A model generated the notes under the pieces. It did no database searches. It saw nothing but the letters and a program-made list of their open reading frames with translations, and was not told where the DNA came from. Positions 33,895 to 41,993 of a stretch of 64,000 nucleotides of DNA are shown here, piece after piece. The DNA lies in assembly GCF_041438865.1 (NCBI RefSeq), contig NZ_CP109450.1, forward strand, positions 5,830,501 through 5,894,500. Direction: 5' to 3'. Position 1 is the stretch's first letter. Every line of letters starts with the position of its first letter. The DNA comes from Streptomyces sp. NBC_01471 (lineage in GTDB: Bacteria; Actinomycetota; Actinomycetes; Streptomycetales; Streptomycetaceae). A program made the position numbers and the translations under genes.

Positions 33895-35106
33895 TTATGG
33901 CGCGGGGGCGTCGTCCTCGAAGACCCCCGAGACGACCAGGAGGCTGCTGGGGACACTGACGATCAGGGATGCGGCGGGCGGCCCGGCGGGACGCGCCGCG
34001 CGCAGCCCGGGATGCCGGGTGAACAACGCGCGCACGGCCGTCCGCAACTGGAGCTTGGCCAGCGGAGCCCCCAGGCAGTAATGAGGCCCGCGTCCGAACG
34101 CGAGGTGGGGGTCCCGGGCGCCGGAGACCCGGAAGTGCCTTGCGTCGCCGCGCAGGCGCGGGTCCCGGTTGGCGGCGGTGTAGCACAGCAGCAGCGCGTC
34201 GCCCGCCCGGATGGTCCGGCCGCCCAGCTCGGTGTCCTGCCGGGGGAAGGCGAACGGCAGGGCGAAGACCCCGGGGTCGAAGCGCAGGGCCTCCTCCACC
34301 ACGTCGTCCCAGCTGGTCTCCCCGTCGAGTACGCGGCGCAGTTCGGCGGGGTGGTCGAGCAGCGCGCCCACCGCGTTGGTGAGGGCGGCCGCCGTGGTGT
34401 CGAAGCCCGCCGCGAGGAAGAGCCAGAGGGTGTCGCGGGCCTCCTGGGCGGACAGCCCCTCGCTCGTCGCGGCCTCCCGCAGGTCGGCGACGAGGCAGTC
34501 GGAGGAGGCCGGGTGGTCGAGCAGACCGTCGAGGAACGCCCGGATGTCCCGGGTCAGTACGGCGGAGTCCTCGGGGGACATCGACGCCCTGGCAAGTGCC
34601 CGGCGCACCAGGGCGGTCACGACAGGCTGGTCGTCGTCGGGGATGCCCAGCAGGGAACTCAGGGTGCCGAGGGCGAGCGGGGTGGCGAACCCGGCCCGGA
34701 TGTCGACGGGTTCCCGCCCGGGGTCGAAGCCGTCCAGGAGGTGCGCCACCTTCTCCTCGACGGCGGGCCGCAGGGCTTCGACACGCCGGGGAGTGAAGGC
34801 GCGGGAGGCCACCTTGCGCAGCCGGGTGTGATCGGCTCCGTCGGAGGTGAGCATCCACTGCCTGCTCAGGTGGTCGATCATGGGCCAGTCCGGCGGGACC
34901 TCACCCTGGGCGAGGGCCCGCCAGTGGGCGGGGGAACGGGCGAACAGGGGCCGGGTGAGGACGGTTTCCAGCTCGCGGTGGCCGACGACGGCCCAGCACT
35001 CGACACCGCCCGGCCAGACGGCGGGGACCACGGTGCCGAGGGCGCGCAGGGCAGCGGACCGGGCCTGTCCTCCGGCGTGCGGGTCCAGCAGATGACGGGT
35101 CGGCAC
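33895..35106 (-). CDS. Cytochrome P450 of the EF-hand gene island
   Basis: A 403-residue soluble bacterial P450: I-helix AAGFDTTAAA, ExxR in EEALRFDP, haem loop FGRGPHYCLGAPLAK. It is clearly different from the CYP125 enzyme and looks like a secondary-metabolism P450 (class I, needing ferredoxin). GTG start with GAGGAGG upstream. It is the last gene of the island; upstream it is separated from the zinc dehydrogenase by 142 bp full of tandem repeats. No ferredoxin gene is adjacent. Confidence 0.88.
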   Translation of the reverse strand: MPTRHLLDPHAGGQARSAALRALGTVVPAVWPGGVECWAVVGHRELETVLTRPLFARSPAHWRALAQGEVPPDWPMIDHLSRQWMLTSDGADHTRLRKVASRAFTPRRVEALRPAVEEKVAHLLDGFDPGREPVDIRAGFATPLALGTLSSLLGIPDDDQPVVTALVRRALARASMSPEDSAVLTRDIRAFLDGLLDHPASSDCLVADLREAATSEGLSAQEARDTLWLFLAAGFDTTAAALTNAVGALLDHPAELRRVLDGETSWDDVVEEALRFDPGVFALPFAFPRQDTELGGRTIRAGDALLLCYTAANRDPRLRGDARHFRVSGARDPHLAFGRGPHYCLGAPLAKLQLRTAVRALFTRHPGLRAARPAGPPAASLIVSVPSSLLVVSGVFEDDAPAP

Positions 35107-35156
35107 GGGAACCTCCTCGGTGATGGGCGGACGGGGACGCGGTGTGCGGTGGCCGG

Positions 35157-35236
35157 GTCACAAGGGGCGATCACGAGGGGGTGATCGCGAGAGGGTGATC
35201 ACAAGGGGTGGTCACAAGGGGGTGGTCACAAGGGCG
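35157..35236. repeat. Degenerate 12-14-bp tandem repeat, six units
   Basis: Units of the type GTCACAAGGGGGTG / GATCACGAGGGGGT, decaying further towards 35258. It fills the gap between the zinc dehydrogenase and P450 genes. Confidence 0.85.
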
Positions 35237-35248
35237 GTCACGACGTCA

Positions 35249-36355
35249 TCACGAGGGCAGGAGTACCGCTTTGACGACGTCGCCACGGGCAGTGTCCCGC
35301 TCGGCGCGCGCGATGTCATGCAGCGGGTAGGTACGGATCAGCCGGTCGAACGGGAAACGGCCCTGCCGCCAGAGGCCGATGAGGCGGGGGATGAACAGCC
35401 GGGGGACGGCGTCGCCCTCGATGATCCCCTTGAGGGTGCGTCCTGCCGCGAGGAGCATGGGGTCCACGGTCAGATCGCCGTGCTGCACTCCCACGAGACC
35501 ACAGGTGCCGTACGCGTGAAGGGAGTTGACCAGTGTGGTGATGAGCGACGGCGCGCCGGTGGTGTCCAGCGCGTAGTCCGCCGCCCCGCCGACGATGCGG
35601 TCGAGTTCCCGCCCGAGGTCCGGGTCCGCACCGTCCAGGACATGGGTCGCGCCGAGGTCCGCGGCCAGCCGGCGGCGCGCCGGGTGCAGTTCCACGGCCA
35701 CGACGGTGGTCGCCCCGACGGCGTGTGCCGCCATGATCGCGGCAAGCCCGACGGCCCCTGCTCCGGCCACCACGATCCGTGAACCGGGCCGCACCGCGAG
35801 GGAGTTGAGGACGGCCCCGGCTCCGGTCTGGAAGCCGCAGCCCAGGGGACCGAGGATCTCCAGGGGGATGTCCGCCGACACCTCCGACGGTACGGGGACG
35901 ACGGCGCGCGCGGGGACCACGACATGACCGGCGAACGACGACTGGCCGAACCACCAGGCGGAGACGGTGCGGCCGTCCCCGGTGCGGGCCGTCCCGGAGC
36001 CGTCCGGGCGGCGGCCGGTCAGGTTCCGGGGGAAGAACGTGGCGCAGTTGGCGGGGCGGGCGGCCAGGCAGGCCCGGCAGCCCCCGCAGGAGTCGAAGGA
36101 GAGGACCACCGGGTCGCCGGGGGACACCGAAGTGACGTGTACGCCGGTCTCCTCGACGACCCCCGACCCCTCGTGCCCCGCGATGACCGGCAGGGCGATG
36201 CCCATGTGCGTGGCGCGGGGCAGCAGGTCGGTGTGGCAGAAGCCGGTGCCCGCGATCCGTACGAGTACCTCGTCGGGCCCCGGCCCCTCCAGGTGTACGT
36301 CGGTGAGCCGGAACGGCTGGTCGTGCGCCTCCAGGACCGCCGCGGTGACTCTCAC
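35249..36355 (-). CDS. Zinc-dependent alcohol dehydrogenase (MDR family)
   Basis: A 368-residue medium-chain dehydrogenase. Catalytic-zinc ligands fit GTGFCHTD and GHEGSG; structural zinc cysteines lie in SCGGCRACLAARPANC; the NAD(P) site is VVAGAGAVGLAA. It interconverts an alcohol and an aldehyde, with aryl-alcohol-type enzymes as the nearest class. The GTG at 36355 overlaps the stop of the EF-hand gene upstream (GTGA), so the two are translationally coupled. Confidence 0.88.
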   Translation of the reverse strand: MRVTAAVLEAHDQPFRLTDVHLEGPGPDEVLVRIAGTGFCHTDLLPRATHMGIALPVIAGHEGSGVVEETGVHVTSVSPGDPVVLSFDSCGGCRACLAARPANCATFFPRNLTGRRPDGSGTARTGDGRTVSAWWFGQSSFAGHVVVPARAVVPVPSEVSADIPLEILGPLGCGFQTGAGAVLNSLAVRPGSRIVVAGAGAVGLAAIMAAHAVGATTVVAVELHPARRRLAADLGATHVLDGADPDLGRELDRIVGGAADYALDTTGAPSLITTLVNSLHAYGTCGLVGVQHGDLTVDPMLLAAGRTLKGIIEGDAVPRLFIPRLIGLWRQGRFPFDRLIRTYPLHDIARAERDTARGDVVKAVLLPS

Positions 36356-36960
36356 AGGCGGGCCTTCGTGCCGTCCCAGAAGGTGTCCGACCACACGTCG
36401 CCGTAGAGCCAGTTGCCCGGGGCGTCCGGGTCGGGGCTGGTGTAGAAGTCGCGATGGCAGTCGAGGACGCGGGTGAGGGGCAGCCCCGCACCGTTCTCGC
36501 GGAGCCCGTACGTCTCCGCGGCCCGGCGGATGTTCGGCCCGGGCGTGCCCATGCCCCGCTGGAAGGCGGTGAACTCCGGCAGCCGGATCAGGTCGTCGTC
36601 GTCGCGGTCGACGGCCCGCCAGATGGCCTCGCCCACCGGCCGGATGTGCCGGTCGTAGTCGCGGGCCCCGTTCACCAGCGCCTTCGCCATCGCCTCGCGC
36701 CACTCGGGCGGGGTCACTCCGTGGTCGGGGGCCCATCCGGTGACGGCGGCCATGTGGTCGCAGAAACCCTGGACGGCGTGGAACACCGCTCCCGCCTTGC
36801 GGCTTCCCAGGGGTTCGCCGACGTAGGTGAGGATGCGGGTGAAGAGTGTGGCGACGTCGGCCAGTTCGATCCGGCCGTCGGCGTCGTGGTCGGCGTGGGC
36901 GAAGCAGACGTCGACCTTGCGTTCGACCAGCCGGGTGCCGATGTCGTGCGGCGTGGGCAT
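36352..36960 (-). CDS. EF-hand calcium-binding protein (calerythrin-like), second copy
   Basis: A 202-residue protein with canonical EF loops at about 24-35 (DHDADGRIELAD) and in the DRDDDDLIRLPE segment; the second and fourth hands are degenerate. The C-terminal RDFYTSPDPDAPGNWLYG closely mirrors the other EF-hand protein at 37961, so the two are diverged paralogues. Cytosolic Ca2+ sensor or buffer. ATG at 36960 with AAAGGA upstream. Coupled to the zinc dehydrogenase. Confidence 0.85.
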   Translation of the reverse strand: MPTPHDIGTRLVERKVDVCFAHADHDADGRIELADVATLFTRILTYVGEPLGSRKAGAVFHAVQGFCDHMAAVTGWAPDHGVTPPEWREAMAKALVNGARDYDRHIRPVGEAIWRAVDRDDDDLIRLPEFTAFQRGMGTPGPNIRRAAETYGLRENGAGLPLTRVLDCHRDFYTSPDPDAPGNWLYGDVWSDTFWDGTKARL

Positions 36961-36978
36961 CTGTGCGTTCCTTTCCGC

Positions 36979-37021
36979 GGGGTACGGAGGCAGGGGTACG
37001 GAGAGCAGGGGTACGGAGGCA
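36979..37021. repeat. 14-15-bp tandem repeat, three units
   Basis: GGGGTACGGAGGCA, GGGGTACGGAGAGCA, GGGGTACGGAGGCA, between the EF-hand and HAD genes. Confidence 0.85.
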
Positions 37022-37025
37022 GGGG

Positions 37026-37892
37026 TCAGGGGGCGGTGGCGGCGGCCGTGTCGACGGGCCACCGGGAAGCCGGCATCGACGTGACCGCGCGGGCCAGGCC
37101 GACGACGGTGTTCCGGTCGGCGACGGGCCAGCCGTGCCGGCCGGCCAGGCAGCTCAGCGCCGGGTCGGGCTCGAAGGCGATCGGCATGCCGACACCGCGC
37201 AGCAGTTCGCGGTCGGAGGCGCTGTTGCCGATGGCCAGGGAACGGGCGGGGTCCGCGCCGAGCCGGGCCGCGGCCGCGCGCAGCAGCGCGGCCTTGACCT
37301 CCGGTACCGCCGGGACGGTACGGAGGTGTGGGGTGCACACCCCGCCCCGGACGGTCGGTGCGAGCCCGGTACGGTGCTCGACACCGAGCTCGTCCCCGAT
37401 CCTGTCGACCATTTCCTGGGGGCTGCCGGAGAGCAGGAGGGGGGTGTAGCCGGCCGCCCGGAGCGTCTCGACGAGAGGGGCCGCGCACTCCAGCAGCCGG
37501 TGCCGGACACGGCGCCAGGCGCCGTGGGACGCGCGCACCACTTCTTCGTACGGAACACCGGAGACGGCGCTGCCGTACGCGGAACAGGTCCGGTGCAGGG
37601 TGGTACGGAATTCGGTACCGGCGCCGCGGTGCTCTGCCATGGCCGCCCGGACACGGGAAACAGCGGCTTCGGAAATCCACCCGGATTCACGCAACTCGTC
37701 CAGCACGGAGAATCCGAGTGTGCCGTCGTAAAGCGTTCCGTCCACATCGAGCGCGGCTATGTTCCCGGAATTCACAGGGCGGCCCGTTTTCCTGGTCTCC
37801 CAGGATTTGCCGGTCTCCCAGGATTTACTGGGGCCGACGCTCTTCCTGTTTTTCCCGCCGTTGATGGTGTTCTTCGGGTTTCTGAGGTTCAT
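37026..37892 (-). CDS. HAD-IB family phosphatase (SerB-like)
   Basis: A 288-residue protein: ~45-residue Lys/Ser/Thr-rich N-terminal extension containing a duplicated KSWET motif, then a HAD phosphatase core with nucleophile DVDGT (Asp49, Asp51), motif II LLLSGSP and motif III/IV IGNSASDREL. It would hydrolyse a small phosphate or pyrophosphate ester. The ATG at 37892 has GGAAAG upstream and avoids overlap with the EF-hand gene, so it is preferred to 37964. Flanked by two EF-hand genes on the same strand. Confidence 0.85.
   Translation of the reverse strand: MNLRNPKNTINGGKNRKSVGPSKSWETGKSWETRKTGRPVNSGNIAALDVDGTLYDGTLGFSVLDELRESGWISEAAVSRVRAAMAEHRGAGTEFRTTLHRTCSAYGSAVSGVPYEEVVRASHGAWRRVRHRLLECAAPLVETLRAAGYTPLLLSGSPQEMVDRIGDELGVEHRTGLAPTVRGGVCTPHLRTVPAVPEVKAALLRAAAARLGADPARSLAIGNSASDRELLRGVGMPIAFEPDPALSCLAGRHGWPVADRNTVVGLARAVTSMPASRWPVDTAAATAP
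37794..37826. repeat. In-frame 18-bp direct repeat in the HAD gene
   Basis: GGTCTCCCAGGATTT occurs twice at 18-bp period (37794-37808, 37812-37826), encoding the duplicated KSWET motif. Confidence 0.85.
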
Positions 37893-37960
37893 GGCGCTTT
37901 CCGGGCCGGAGCGGCGACCACGCGTGGCGGCCGCCGCCCCGGCCGGGCGTGGGTGTCGGG

Positions 37961-38539
37961 TCACGCACCCCGGCCGTGCTGGAAGTCCGCGCCGAAGAGC
38001 CAGTTGCCGGCGGTCTCCGGGTCCGTGCTCGTGTAGAAGTCGCGGAACGCGATCATCAGCTCGTTGACCGAGAGGGAGCCGTCACCGTCGAGGTCGAGGC
38101 GCTGGAAGGCAAGGCGGGCGTTCTCCGGGGTGGCACCGAACGCGGCCTGGACCTTGCCGAACTCCTCGGCGGTCACGTCGCCGTCACCGTCACGGTCGCA
38201 CAGCTGCCAGATGGCGGTGGCCACCGGGCGGCTCGCCGCGTCGAACGCCTCGGGGGACCCGACGATCCGGCGCATGCCGACCCGGTACTCCTCGGGGTCG
38301 ATCCGGCCGTCACCGTTGGTGTCGAGACCGGCGACCAGCGCGCGCCACCAGTCGTCGCAGACCTGCAGCATGGCCACCGACTTGGGGGACGCGAAGGGCT
38401 CCTCGACTGCCGAGATGACGCGACTCGCGAAGGTCAGGATGTCGGAGGCGTCCACGACGCCGTCACGGTTCTGGTCGGCATGCGAGAAACAGATGTCAAA
38501 CTTGCGGTCGAGAAGCTCGTCCTGCGCGGTGATGGTCAT
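37961..38539 (-). CDS. Four-EF-hand calcium-binding protein (calerythrin-like)
   Basis: A 192-residue cytosolic protein with four intact 12-residue EF loops: 22-33 (DQNRDGVVDASD), 73-84 (DTNGDGRIDPEE), 115-126 (DRDGDGDVTAEE) and 149-160 (DLDGDGSLSVNE). Spacing matches calerythrin/sarcoplasmic-binding-type proteins of actinomycetes. It is first of the island genes. The 244 bp upstream are visibly less GC-rich than the flanks. Probably a Ca2+ sensor for the pathway or its enzymes. Confidence 0.9.
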   Translation of the reverse strand: MTITAQDELLDRKFDICFSHADQNRDGVVDASDILTFASRVISAVEEPFASPKSVAMLQVCDDWWRALVAGLDTNGDGRIDPEEYRVGMRRIVGSPEAFDAASRPVATAIWQLCDRDGDGDVTAEEFGKVQAAFGATPENARLAFQRLDLDGDGSLSVNELMIAFRDFYTSTDPETAGNWLFGADFQHGRGA

Positions 38540-38783
38540 CGAAACTCCTTTATCCGTGGGACAGCGTGCCGGAAGTCTTTCTGCGACTTGTTCCGCCGCG
38601 GCGACTTATTACTTCCGTGACTTCAACGGCACGCCTGCAACGACCATGAATCTACTGACGACATGCAGCCCCGGCCACCGGCCTCGTGGTGATCACTCGA
38701 AAGTGACGGAGATTCGGGATGGGGTTCGAACTCAATGTTGCTGGTGGCTTCTGTTGCCGTGCCCGGCTCTTCCGGACGGCCGG
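38540..38783. other. Gene-free junction between the EF-hand island and the sensor kinase gene
   Basis: About 244 bp with locally lower GC (stretches such as CTTATTACTTCCGTGACTTC). It should hold the island promoter on the minus strand. No transposase remnant, tRNA or clear attachment repeat is visible. Confidence 0.6.
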
Positions 38784-39989
38784 CTACGCGGTGCCGTGCG
38801 CCGCCCCGGGCGCCGTGTCCGGTGCGGTGGTCTCCACCGGCAGTTCGGCCACCAGGCGGAAACCGGACCGCTGGCCGGGGCCCGCGTCCAGTGAGCCGCC
38901 CGCCGCCGCGAGACGTTCGGTCAGGCCCTTCAGCCCGCTGCCGGGCGGTGTCGCCCCGATGCCGCGGCCGTTGTCACTGATCACCAGCCGCACGCGTTCC
39001 GGTTTCTCGCCGTCCACCGTGATCTCGCACCGGGTGGCCCTGCTGTGCCGGACGACGTTGGTGACGGCCTCCCTGACGACCCAGCCGAGCAGGGAAGCGC
39101 TCTGCGGTTCCAGTGGTGGCCCCGACTGCCGTACGACGGGCTCGATCCCGGCCGCGGTCAGTACGGAGCGGGCACTGTCCAGCTCACTGGCCAGACTCGC
39201 GTCCCGGTACCCGGTCACCGCCTCGCGGATCTCGGTGAGGGCCTGCCTGCCGACGGTCTCGATGTCGGAGATCTGGGAGAGAGCGGCGTCGATGTCGCGC
39301 GGGGCCAGCCGCCGGGCCGCCTCCGACTTCACCACGATCACCGAGAGCGTGTGGCCGAGCAGGTCGTGCAGGTCGCGCGAGAACCGCAGCCGTTCCTTCT
39401 CGACGGCCGAACGGGCCAGCTCCTGACGGGTGGAGCGCAGTTCCATGACCGTCTCGGAGAGCGTCAGGATCGCGGCGGTCACCGCGCCCGAGATGAATGT
39501 GCCGTACCCCAGCGTCCAGGGGTCCCACGGGCTGTGCCCCTCGGTGCCCGAGATGTACCCGGCGGAGCCGGAGAGGAGCAGCAGGGTGAAGCCGAGCGGC
39601 CGGTCGCGCAGGGTGGTGCCGACGGCCAGCGAGAGCAGCGGGAAGTACAGCAGCCAGCTGCCCCCGTAGCCGAGGGCCAGCCCGTAGGTGACGGCGGCCA
39701 GCACGCCGAGCAGGCAGAGTGTCGTGCGGCTCTGGCGCTTCTTCTTGTCGAACGCCCGGAACGCCACCGATACGTAGAGGGAGTTGAAGACCAGCAGCCC
39801 GGCCCCGCCGATCCACGGGTTCGGGGCCTCGCCGCCGATCAGATTGGAGAAGCTGCCCAGGCCGAGCAGCAGCCAGGGGAGCAGCGTGAAGGCGTTCGGC
39901 GGTCCCGGCCGCTTCCGCTCCCTGACGTCCTTCCGCCGCTGTGCGCAGTCTCTGCGGCGCCGCCTCAGCGGGTCCAGCTTCGCGTGCAT
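38784..39989 (-). CDS. Sensor histidine kinase (HisKA_3, DesK-like)
   Basis: A 401-residue kinase: basic N-terminus, five or six transmembrane helices (about 35-180), dimerisation/phospho-acceptor motif RDLHDLLGH with His208, and HATPase domain motifs VREAVTNVVRHS (N box) and ISDNGRGIG (G1), GSGLKGLTERL (G2). ATG at 39989 with GGGAG upstream, 11 bp after the permease stop. It senses an unknown, probably membrane-related, signal and should phosphorylate the regulator at 33247-33885. Confidence 0.88.
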   Translation of the reverse strand: MHAKLDPLRRRRRDCAQRRKDVRERKRPGPPNAFTLLPWLLLGLGSFSNLIGGEAPNPWIGGAGLLVFNSLYVSVAFRAFDKKKRQSRTTLCLLGVLAAVTYGLALGYGGSWLLYFPLLSLAVGTTLRDRPLGFTLLLLSGSAGYISGTEGHSPWDPWTLGYGTFISGAVTAAILTLSETVMELRSTRQELARSAVEKERLRFSRDLHDLLGHTLSVIVVKSEAARRLAPRDIDAALSQISDIETVGRQALTEIREAVTGYRDASLASELDSARSVLTAAGIEPVVRQSGPPLEPQSASLLGWVVREAVTNVVRHSRATRCEITVDGEKPERVRLVISDNGRGIGATPPGSGLKGLTERLAAAGGSLDAGPGQRSGFRLVAELPVETTAPDTAPGAAHGTA

Positions 39990-40000
39990 GATCTCTCCCG

Positions 40001-40726
40001 TCACACGGTCCTCGCGGACCGACGGTACGAGATCACCGCGTACGTGCCGAACGCCAGCAGCCACGCGGCGAGCACCGCCACCGTGCCGAGGGCGGGTGCG
40101 CTGCCCTGCGTGGTGGACCAGCCCAGATCGGCGAAGCGGTTGGTCGGGGTGTAGCGGGCGACGGACCGCAGCCAGCCGGGGAAGGCGTCGACCGGGAACC
40201 ACAGCCCGCCCACGATGGCGAGACCCATCAGGCAGGCCACGTTCACCACGCCCGTGGTCTGGGCGGTGAGCCGGTAGCCGTTGCCGATCCCCAGCAGTGT
40301 GAACGGCAGCGCGCCGACCCACAGCAGCAGCGTGAGGACGGCCCACTGCCAGGCGTCGAGCCGTACCCCGTTGACGAGCGCCCCGGCCAGGAGCACCGCC
40401 ACGATCCCCGGCAGCACGGTCACCGAACCGGAGACCGCCCGGCCCAGCACCACCTGCGAGGGCGGCAGCGGGGTGACCCGCAACTGGCGCAGCCAGCCGA
40501 TGGTCTTGTCCGACGCGACCCCGGTGCCGACGCCCAGGGCCGCGCCCAGCGCGCCGTACGCGGCCATGCCGACCATCGACGTGACCCGCCAGGCCGCCGA
40601 ATCGGGACTGCTCGGGCCGAGGTTGGTGAACAGCAGGTACATCACCACCGGCATCCCGATGCCGAAGATGACGAACCCGGCGTCGCGCAGCGTCCGCCGC
40701 ACTTCGAGCTTGACGTATTCCAGCAT
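40001..40726 (-). CDS. ABC-2-type transporter permease
   Basis: A 241-residue membrane protein with six hydrophobic helices and the ABC-2 signature region (ASDKTIGWLRQLRVTPLPPSQVVLG). It starts on the ATG that overlaps the ATPase stop (TGATG) and pairs with that ATPase as an exporter. In this common actinobacterial arrangement the adjoining two-component system regulates the exporter. Confidence 0.88.
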   Translation of the reverse strand: MLEYVKLEVRRTLRDAGFVIFGIGMPVVMYLLFTNLGPSSPDSAAWRVTSMVGMAAYGALGAALGVGTGVASDKTIGWLRQLRVTPLPPSQVVLGRAVSGSVTVLPGIVAVLLAGALVNGVRLDAWQWAVLTLLLWVGALPFTLLGIGNGYRLTAQTTGVVNVACLMGLAIVGGLWFPVDAFPGWLRSVARYTPTNRFADLGWSTTQGSAPALGTVAVLAAWLLAFGTYAVISYRRSARTV

Positions 40727-41700
40727 CAGACCGCTGCTTCCTGTGTGGTGCGGGGCGGGATCCCGGCCGCCCCCGGGGCGTCGGTGGTCTCGGCGGGGAG
40801 GCTCTCCTGCGAGGTGAGGGCCAGGAAAGCGTCCTCCAGCGTCGCTGGGGCGACCGCGAGACCGCGGATCGCGCCCCGCTCCGCCAGGGCGACGACGGTG
40901 GCGTCCGAGTCGTCCGTGCGCAGGGAGGCCCGGTCCCCGCGGATCTCCACGGCGGTGACGCCGGGCAGCGCCTGGAGCCCCTCGGTGCCGGCGCCCGCGA
41001 GGTCGAAGGAGACCAGGCTGCCGCCCGCGGCGCGCTTGAGCAGCTCGGAGCTGCCGTCGGCGACGATGCGGCCCTGGTGGATGACCACGATGCGGTCGGC
41101 GTTGCTGTCGGCCTCCTCCAGATAGTGGGTGGAGAAGAGCACGGTGTTCCCGCGCCGCGCGTACGCCCGCATCGAGTCCCAGAACGCCCGCCTGGCCTCC
41201 ACGTCGAGGGCGGCGGTCGGCTCGTCGAGGACGATCAGCTCCGGATTCCCGGCGAGCGCGACGGCGAACCTGACCCGCTGCATCTGGCCGCCGGAGAGCT
41301 TGTCGACCCGGCGTGACCCGTACTCGCCGAGCCCGGCCATGTCCAGCGCCTCGGCGACCGGGAGCGGGCGCGGATACGTGCTGGCCACGAAGGCCACCAG
41401 CTCCCGCACGGTCACCCGGGGGATCGGCTGCCCCGCCTGGAGCATCGCGCCCACCAGACCTGCCCCGACCGCCTGCGCGGGTGTCCGGCCGAAGAGCCGG
41501 ACCTGGCCGCTGTCGGGCTGGTCGAGGCCGAGCAGCAGACTGATGGTGGTGGACTTTCCGGCTCCGTTGCGTCCCAGCAGGGCGACGGTCTCCCCCCGGC
41601 GGATCTCCAGGTCGGCGCCGTCCACGGCCCGCACCGCCCCGAAGGTCTTGACCGCTCCCGTGAAGCTCACCGCGGGTCCGGTGTCTGCTGTCTGCGTCAT
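40726..41700 (-). CDS. ABC transporter ATP-binding protein (drug-exporter type)
   Basis: A 324-residue ATPase: Walker A GRNGAGKST, signature LSGGQMQRV, Walker B LIVLDEPTAALD and H-loop FSTHYLEEAD, followed by a ~90-residue C-terminal domain seen in DrrA-type exporters. ATG at 41700 preferred; an in-frame GTG two codons upstream is possible and no ribosome-binding site distinguishes them. First gene of the exporter/two-component operon; divergent from the MaoC gene. Confidence 0.88.
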   Translation of the reverse strand: MTQTADTGPAVSFTGAVKTFGAVRAVDGADLEIRRGETVALLGRNGAGKSTTISLLLGLDQPDSGQVRLFGRTPAQAVGAGLVGAMLQAGQPIPRVTVRELVAFVASTYPRPLPVAEALDMAGLGEYGSRRVDKLSGGQMQRVRFAVALAGNPELIVLDEPTAALDVEARRAFWDSMRAYARRGNTVLFSTHYLEEADSNADRIVVIHQGRIVADGSSELLKRAAGGSLVSFDLAGAGTEGLQALPGVTAVEIRGDRASLRTDDSDATVVALAERGAIRGLAVAPATLEDAFLALTSQESLPAETTDAPGAAGIPPRTTQEAAV

Positions 41701-41818
41701 GCCCACACGCTACGGAGCCGGTGGCGCCGCGGACAGATGCGGCTGTACGCATCCGCCCGGGACAAATGTCACGGCGCCCGCCGTGGCCGGATGGCGCGGG
41801 ACGCCGGGTCCACCCGTA

Positions 41819-41835
41819 TCTGACGTGGCGTCAGC
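41819..41835. promoter_or_regulatory. TCTGAC-N5-GTCAGC palindrome (motif 2)
   Basis: One mismatch from perfect. It lies 158 bp upstream of the MaoC gene and 47 bp upstream of the KstR-type box. Confidence 0.6.
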
Positions 41836-41882
41836 AGTCTTCACAACTCGTGAGGGGTGCGTTATACATGGGGCCATCGGCC

Positions 41883-41896
41883 TAGAACGCGTTCTA
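41883..41896. promoter_or_regulatory. KstR-type operator, perfect palindrome
   Basis: TAGAACGCGTTCTA is a perfect 14-bp palindrome and the best copy in the window, 97 bp upstream of the MaoC/ADH/SDR operon. Confidence 0.8.
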
Positions 41897-41993
41897 CAAA
41901 GGGCGCCGGGGGCCGGTCCCGTACGACCTCGGTGCGCCTGACGGTGCGGACGGTCGCACCGAGGTCTTTCCACCGTCAAGGAGCGCTTGCCCC

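Noticed and set aside
35157..35258. Possible small CRISPR array
   Set aside because: Units of 12-14 bp are contiguous with no spacers and no cas genes nearby; it is a simple tandem repeat.
33886..38783. Insertion of the EF-hand island by an insertion sequence or integrase
   Set aside because: No transposase, integrase, terminal inverted repeats, tRNA or target duplication could be seen at either edge, so the mechanism is left open.
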